Source: Rhizobiaceae bacterium
GTDB lineage: Bacteria > Pseudomonadota > Alphaproteobacteria > Rhizobiales > Rhizobiaceae
Assembly (NCBI GenBank): GCA_014238155.1
Contig: JABABQ010000047.1
Span: 1-64,000 of the forward strand
DNA length: 64,000 nucleotides
Reading direction: 5' to 3'
Shown: in pieces, positions 57,767-64,000 of the stretch
Numbering within the stretch: the stretch's first letter is position 1
Layout: each line of letters opens with the position of its first letter
Made by a program: the position numbers and the translations under genes
Notes under the pieces: model-generated
The model's database searches: none
Told to the model about the DNA's origin: nothing
What the model saw: only the letters and a program-made list of their open reading frames with translations

Positions 57767-60070
57767 TTAAGTCGTGTTGATGGCTGTCCAAATCCGTTGG
57801 GGTGTTGCAGGCAACTCTATGTCGTCCACACCATGAACCGAGAGGGCATCCAGCACTGCCGATATCACGGCTGGCGTTGCCCCCACAGTTCCGGCTTCTC
57901 CTGCACCCTTTGCGCCAAGTGGATTGGTGTTTGTCGGTGTTGGCATGCTTTCAACCGAAATGGTCGGCACGTCATCGGCACGGGGCATTGCGTAATCCAT
58001 AAACGACCCTGTCAGCATTTGTCCGGTGCCGTCTTCGTAATTCACGTCCTCCATCAGCGCCTGTCCGATCCCCTGCACAATTCCACCAACCAATTGCCCT
58101 TCCAGCAACATCGGATTGATGACCGTGCCGACGTCATCGACGGATACCAGTTTGATGATATGGGTCACACCTGTCGCAGGGTCAATTTCAATTTCCACCA
58201 CCTGACAGCCATTGGGAAAGGTAAATCCCTGTAACAGAAAATCACCATGAGCAGCCAGCCCCAGTCCCAATTGTGGTGGCAGGATTGGTTTGTGGGACAA
58301 TTGCGCAATTTGCTGGATCGACATTTTTTTGTCGGTCCCGGCAACCGTGAAATGCCCGGCTTCGAAAACCAGGTCTTCTCCAGCGACTTCCATCAAATGA
58401 CCGGCAATTGCTCTGGCCTTTTCAATCACCCGGTCTGCCGCTACACGCACGGCTCCACCACCATTGACCATTGATCGAGACGCAATCGTTCCGCGCCCGA
58501 AAGCAATGGCGTCGGTGTCCCCTTGCAGAACCCGGATTGAATCAAACGGTACGCCGAGCCACTGCGAAACCATTTGCGCATAAACCGTTTCATGACCCTG
58601 GCCGTGATTGAACGTGCCGGGCAATACAGTCACCCCGCCTGCCGGATCAAAGCGAATTTCAGCTGCCTCATTGGCCAGGCCGGCATTCTCCATATGCAAG
58701 GCAATGCCAGCTCCGTGAAGTTTTCCTGCCCGCGCAGCTTTTTTCTTGCGTTTGTCAATTGCTTTCCAGTCCGCCTTCTCCAGCGCCCTTTCCAACACCG
58801 AACCAAAATCACCGGAATCCATGGTATAGACCAGCGGAGTCTTGTAGGGCATCTCATTGGCCGTCACCAAATTCAACCGTCTGATTTCGGCTCGGTCGAT
58901 GCCCAGTTGAGCTGCTGCCTTGTCCATCAGACGTTCGATCAGATAGCTGGCCTCAGGGCGACCGGCGCCGCGATAGGGTTGCGTGGGAGAGGTGTTGGTA
59001 TAGACCGCCTCGGACAAGGCATGGGCGACGGGTATGCGATAACAGCCAGTTGCCAGGGTGGACGCAAACATCGGTGAAACACCGGCGCCGGGCGACAGGT
59101 GTGACCCGGTATTGTAGCGGCAATGAACGTCGAGAGCGACGATCCGCCCCCCATCATCAAGTGCCAATATGGCATCAACATCCTGATCGCGACCGTGATA
59201 ATCGCTCAACAGGGACTCAGACCGGCTGGCATGCCAGCGAACCGTTTGCCGCAGCCGCCAGGCCGCCCATCCAACCACCACATCTTCTGAATAAACGCCG
59301 CCCTTCATGCCAAAGCCACCGCCAACATCTGGAGCAATTACCCGGACCATCGCTTCCTTTAGTCCGAGAATTCTGGCCAGTTCAGTCCGTACCGAATGAG
59401 GCACCTGGGTTGAAGTATGGAAAACCAGACGGTTTTCCCGTGAATCATATTCCGCCACCGCGCCGCGCATCTCCATGGAATTGGCGGAAAGGCGATTATT
59501 GTGCAGCGATAAATTCACCACGTGGCGAGCAGCAGTAATTGCTTGTTCAGTCGCCTGTGAATTTCCCAGTTCCACTTTGAATGCAACATTATCTGGAACC
59601 GTTTCCCACAGGGTCGGGGCGTCTTCAGCCAAAGCCTGCCGGGGTGTCAAAACGACGTCCAGTTCCTCATAGTCGACCTCAACCAATTCAGCGGCATCCA
59701 TCGCCGCCTGTCGGGTCTCGGCCAAAACCACCGCAACAGGTGCACCGACATAGCGCACAGTGTCAGTTGCCAGTGCCGGCGTCGGGACAATATTGTTGGC
59801 ATGATGCATGCCCGGCAGAAGTGTGTGACACGACAGGCCGCCCACCTGGTCAGCCAGGTAATCTGCTCCGGTCAGCACACAATGCACATCCGCCGACTTC
59901 CGCGCTGCCTCGCAATCAACTGAAACGATTCTGGCATGGGCAATCGGTGAACGAACAAAGGCAGCGTGCAAGGCATGAGGATGGACGATGTCTTCGACAA
60001 ACCGACCCTGGCCCGTGATAAACCGTTGATCCTCGGTCCTGAGGACCGATTGGCCAATTCCAAACTTCAT
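57767..60070 (-). CDS. Xanthine dehydrogenase-family molybdopterin subunit, form-II CoxL-like
   Basis: MKFGIGQSVLRTEDQRFITGQGRFVEDI, DVGGGFGMKGGVYSEDVV, PYRGAGRPEASYLIERLMD (form II signature), GAKGAGEAGTVGATPAV. Confidence 0.92.
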   Translation of the reverse strand: MKFGIGQSVLRTEDQRFITGQGRFVEDIVHPHALHAAFVRSPIAHARIVSVDCEAARKSADVHCVLTGADYLADQVGGLSCHTLLPGMHHANNIVPTPALATDTVRYVGAPVAVVLAETRQAAMDAAELVEVDYEELDVVLTPRQALAEDAPTLWETVPDNVAFKVELGNSQATEQAITAARHVVNLSLHNNRLSANSMEMRGAVAEYDSRENRLVFHTSTQVPHSVRTELARILGLKEAMVRVIAPDVGGGFGMKGGVYSEDVVVGWAAWRLRQTVRWHASRSESLLSDYHGRDQDVDAILALDDGGRIVALDVHCRYNTGSHLSPGAGVSPMFASTLATGCYRIPVAHALSEAVYTNTSPTQPYRGAGRPEASYLIERLMDKAAAQLGIDRAEIRRLNLVTANEMPYKTPLVYTMDSGDFGSVLERALEKADWKAIDKRKKKAARAGKLHGAGIALHMENAGLANEAAEIRFDPAGGVTVLPGTFNHGQGHETVYAQMVSQWLGVPFDSIRVLQGDTDAIAFGRGTIASRSMVNGGGAVRVAADRVIEKARAIAGHLMEVAGEDLVFEAGHFTVAGTDKKMSIQQIAQLSHKPILPPQLGLGLAAHGDFLLQGFTFPNGCQVVEIEIDPATGVTHIIKLVSVDDVGTVINPMLLEGQLVGGIVQGIGQALMEDVNYEDGTGQMLTGSFMDYAMPRADDVPTISVESMPTPTNTNPLGAKGAGEAGTVGATPAVISAVLDALSVHGVDDIELPATPQRIWTAINTT

Positions 60071-60235
60071 GTTTTTGCTCTCCCGCCCATCAGCTTGCCC
60101 ACCACATTGGCACATATCAACCACGACTTACCAGCGGGTTCGACGCACGGCAGTCCACTTCATATGATAGTTTTTCGGTGACTAAATTTTATCCAATTCA
60201 ACCAATTTATCTGAACCGGAAACTGGAACCTTTTC

Positions 60236-60586
60236 ATGCAGCGCATCGGCCTGGCCAGTCATCTGTCCGACCCCTTTGAACTTAGTCAAATTGTTTACGG
60301 CATGTGGCGTCTGGCCGACGATGAAGACACGTCACCCGCACATGTTCAGGCAAAAATTGAGGCCTGCATCGACCAGGGTATCACCAGTTTTGATCAGGCC
60401 GATATCTATTGTGGCTATCGATGCGAGCAGCTGTTGGGCACAGCTTTGAAGGCTACACCGCACCTGCGCAGTAAGATGGAGATCATAACCAAATGCGATA
60501 TCCTGTTGATGGGGAAAAAATTTCCGCAACGTCGTTTGAAATACTATGACATCAGCGCTCAACACATTGCCGCCATTGATGGATGA
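60236..60586 (+). pseudogene. N-terminal fragment of an aldo/keto reductase (YdhF-like)
   Basis: LSQIVYGMWRLADDEDTS...GITSFDQADIYCGYRCEQLLGTALK...KMEIITKCDI...YDISAQHIAAIDG-stop; about two thirds of the barrel is missing. Confidence 0.78.
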
Positions 60587-60607
60587 CATCCAGTAACTAC
60601 ACTGATA

Positions 60608-62005
<1,398 letters not shown>

Positions 62006-62032
62006 GTCAGTTGCCGGACCGTCGGCAATAAT

Positions 62033-62938
62033 TCAGCTTCGCCTCTCAACGATGAACTGAGCGGTTTGCTGCAGAATATCGGCTTTGGCACCAAACTCTG
62101 AAAGACAGTCGCTGGCCTCTGTAACGGCTTCCGACAAAAGCCTGCGAACTTCATTGACCCCCAATAATCCAATCAGGGTTGCCTTGCCCCGCCCGGCATC
62201 CTTGCCGACGGCCTTTCCCATCGTTTCGGCATTTGAAGTGACGTCGAGCAGATCATCGGCAAGTTGAAAAGCCAGGCCAATGGTTTCGCCAAAATGCGCG
62301 AGTCGAGCTCGTTCAGAATCACTGGCCTGACCCAGCACGGCACCGGCAGTACAGGCAAACCGGATCAGCGCTCCGGTCTTCATCTGCTGCATCATGCGAA
62401 TACCAGCTTCATCTGGTGTTTGAGTTTCCGCCGCCAGATCCAACATCTGGCCACCGATCATGCCACCCATCCCGGAAGCACGGGCAAGCAGACTGGCGAG
62501 TTCGCAGCGAACTCCACTATCATCATGACACTTTGGATCAGTGATCAGATCAAACGCCAGGGTCAATAGCGCATCACCGGCAAGTATAGCTGTTGCTTCG
62601 TCAAAAGCCCTGTGAACGGTTGGCTGACCCCTTCGCAAATCGTCATCGTCCATCTGCGGAAGATCATCATGCACCAGCGAATACGAATGCAAACACTCCA
62701 GTGCGCACGCAGCCTGCAGTGACCTGGACTGATCAATGCCGAACAAGGCGGCCGATTGAATCACCAGAAACGGACGCAGCCTTTTGCCGCCATTCAACAA
62801 TCCGTGCCGCATGGCCGCAACCAGCTTCGCCGGCCGCACGACCTCTCCTTCGCCTGCTTCAGTTGACATGATTTGATCAAGACGCTGATTAACAGCTTCT
62901 GCTGTGGTCTTGAGTGTTTTCTGGAAGGAATAGGCCAT
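62033..62938 (-). CDS. ispA: Farnesyl/geranyl diphosphate synthase (polyprenyl synthetase)
   Basis: GGKRLRPFLV, SLVHDDLPQMDDDDLRRGQPTVH (first Asp-rich motif), FQLADDLLDVTSN (second motif). Confidence 0.94.
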   Translation of the reverse strand: MAYSFQKTLKTTAEAVNQRLDQIMSTEAGEGEVVRPAKLVAAMRHGLLNGGKRLRPFLVIQSAALFGIDQSRSLQAACALECLHSYSLVHDDLPQMDDDDLRRGQPTVHRAFDEATAILAGDALLTLAFDLITDPKCHDDSGVRCELASLLARASGMGGMIGGQMLDLAAETQTPDEAGIRMMQQMKTGALIRFACTAGAVLGQASDSERARLAHFGETIGLAFQLADDLLDVTSNAETMGKAVGKDAGRGKATLIGLLGVNEVRRLLSEAVTEASDCLSEFGAKADILQQTAQFIVERRS

Positions 62939-63079
62939 GCAGGCGGTCTATGCCGACATGCTTGTGATGGCAAGTGGTTAGCCGCAGAACTCGTGAACCG
63001 GGGTAAAACCGAAAAACTGATCATTGCCGACGCCTCAAAGCAACGTTACACAAAGGTAATTCAGTGAAGAGAAATACCG

Positions 63080-63916
63080 GTGGCAAGCGTCGACAAAAAG
63101 GGCAAAGGGAAAAGTGGCCGCCGCAGCAAGGCCACCAAAGCTGCTGGCAAATCTGAGCACCCTCCAAAGCCTCACTCAAAACGCGGTTCCAACAAATTCG
63201 GCAGGAATGTCCGCAACGTCGATAAGCCGGGCAAACCTTCCTTGCTGCGATTCCTATTGGTGCGCCTGACTGTGTTGATCGTACTGATTGGCCTGCTGCC
63301 ATTTATACTGACCCTCATTTATATTCCGGCCAGTATTCATCCGGTTTCCACCCTGATGGTAGCGAACTGGTCGTTTGGGGCGACCGTAAATCGCAGATGG
63401 GTCCCGCTGGAAGAAATCTCTCCCTTTGTCACCCAGTCTGTCATCTCGTCGGAGGACGGCCAGTTTTGCAGCCACGGTGGTGTCGACTGGGCTGCGGTTA
63501 ATCTGGTTGTGGACGATCTTATCGAAGGCGAGCGGCCGCGGGGTGCCAGCACGATTGCGATGCAGACGGTTAAAAACCTGTTTTTATGGCCAAACCGTTC
63601 CTATGTCCGAAAAGCTTTGGAAGTGCCGCTTGCGCTTTATGCCGACATGATCTGGAGCAAACCCAGAATGATGGAAATCTATCTCAATATCGCCGAATGG
63701 GGGCCCGGACAATATGGTATCGAAGCCGCCGCCCGGCATCATTTCAAGAAATCCGCCAAACGCCTGTCCCGCAGGCAGGCGGCTTTGTTGGCCGTTACTT
63801 TACCCAACCCCATTGCGCGCAACCCCCGCAAACCTGGACGTGGCATGAAACGATTGGTCAGATTGGTTGAAAAACGAGCCAAACAGTCTGGTGCCTATGT
63901 CAAATGTCTGAAATAG
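63080..63916 (+). CDS. mtgA: Monofunctional biosynthetic peptidoglycan transglycosylase
   Basis: VISSEDGQFCSHGGVDW, RGASTIAMQTVKNLFLWPNRSYVRKALEVPLAL, IYLNIAEWGPGQYGIEAAARHHF. GTG start. Confidence 0.94.
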   Translation: MASVDKKGKGKSGRRSKATKAAGKSEHPPKPHSKRGSNKFGRNVRNVDKPGKPSLLRFLLVRLTVLIVLIGLLPFILTLIYIPASIHPVSTLMVANWSFGATVNRRWVPLEEISPFVTQSVISSEDGQFCSHGGVDWAAVNLVVDDLIEGERPRGASTIAMQTVKNLFLWPNRSYVRKALEVPLALYADMIWSKPRMMEIYLNIAEWGPGQYGIEAAARHHFKKSAKRLSRRQAALLAVTLPNPIARNPRKPGRGMKRLVRLVEKRAKQSGAYVKCLK

Positions 63917-64000
63917 TAACTCAGCAATGTTGAGCGGATTGCACTTGCTTCTTTCTGATATTCGGCTATATCAACCGCAAATTCACACTGAAATTACCCA

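Overview
This 64 kb window looks like alphaproteobacterial chromosome, probably Hyphomicrobiales judging by gene order (lnt-HTH-metK-trmB; gloB/methyltransferase/hisC/tyrA-like/DUF2125/ChaC-like; ispA-mtgA). It holds conserved housekeeping blocks separated by accessory catabolic modules. The modules are: an SDH/FRD-like complex plus two-subunit class I fumarase operon; a hydantoinase/racemase/DapA-like cluster; a uxaC/uxuAB hexuronate cluster; and a LysR-linked cluster of AA_synth protein, hydrolase, flavin reductase, luciferase-like monooxygenase and aldehyde dehydrogenase. Other content includes a P460 cytochrome/DM13 pair, a DUF4347 cadherin-like adhesin translationally coupled to a GGDEF/EAL protein, and an orphan form-II CoxL-like hydroxylase. 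The observations I rate highest are: (i) two perfect GTTC-N7-GTTC (alphaproteobacterial LexA-type) boxes and an SD-sequestering palindrome before an uncharacterised small protein gene at 17307; (ii) a caspase/CHAT-like H-G...G-C motif pair in the DUF4347 domain of the adhesin; (iii) in-frame GGC-type microsatellite tails on three unrelated conserved proteins (IspG, DEAD-box helicase, flavin reductase); (iv) a 283-bp MITE-like element with about 21-30 bp terminal inverted repeats abutting the start codon of a methyltransferase gene, with a half copy and two solo ends elsewhere; (v) the unusual flavin-reductase/LLM monooxygenase operon. No rRNA, tRNA, CRISPR array or intact transposase was recognised. 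All calls are by eye, without database searches.
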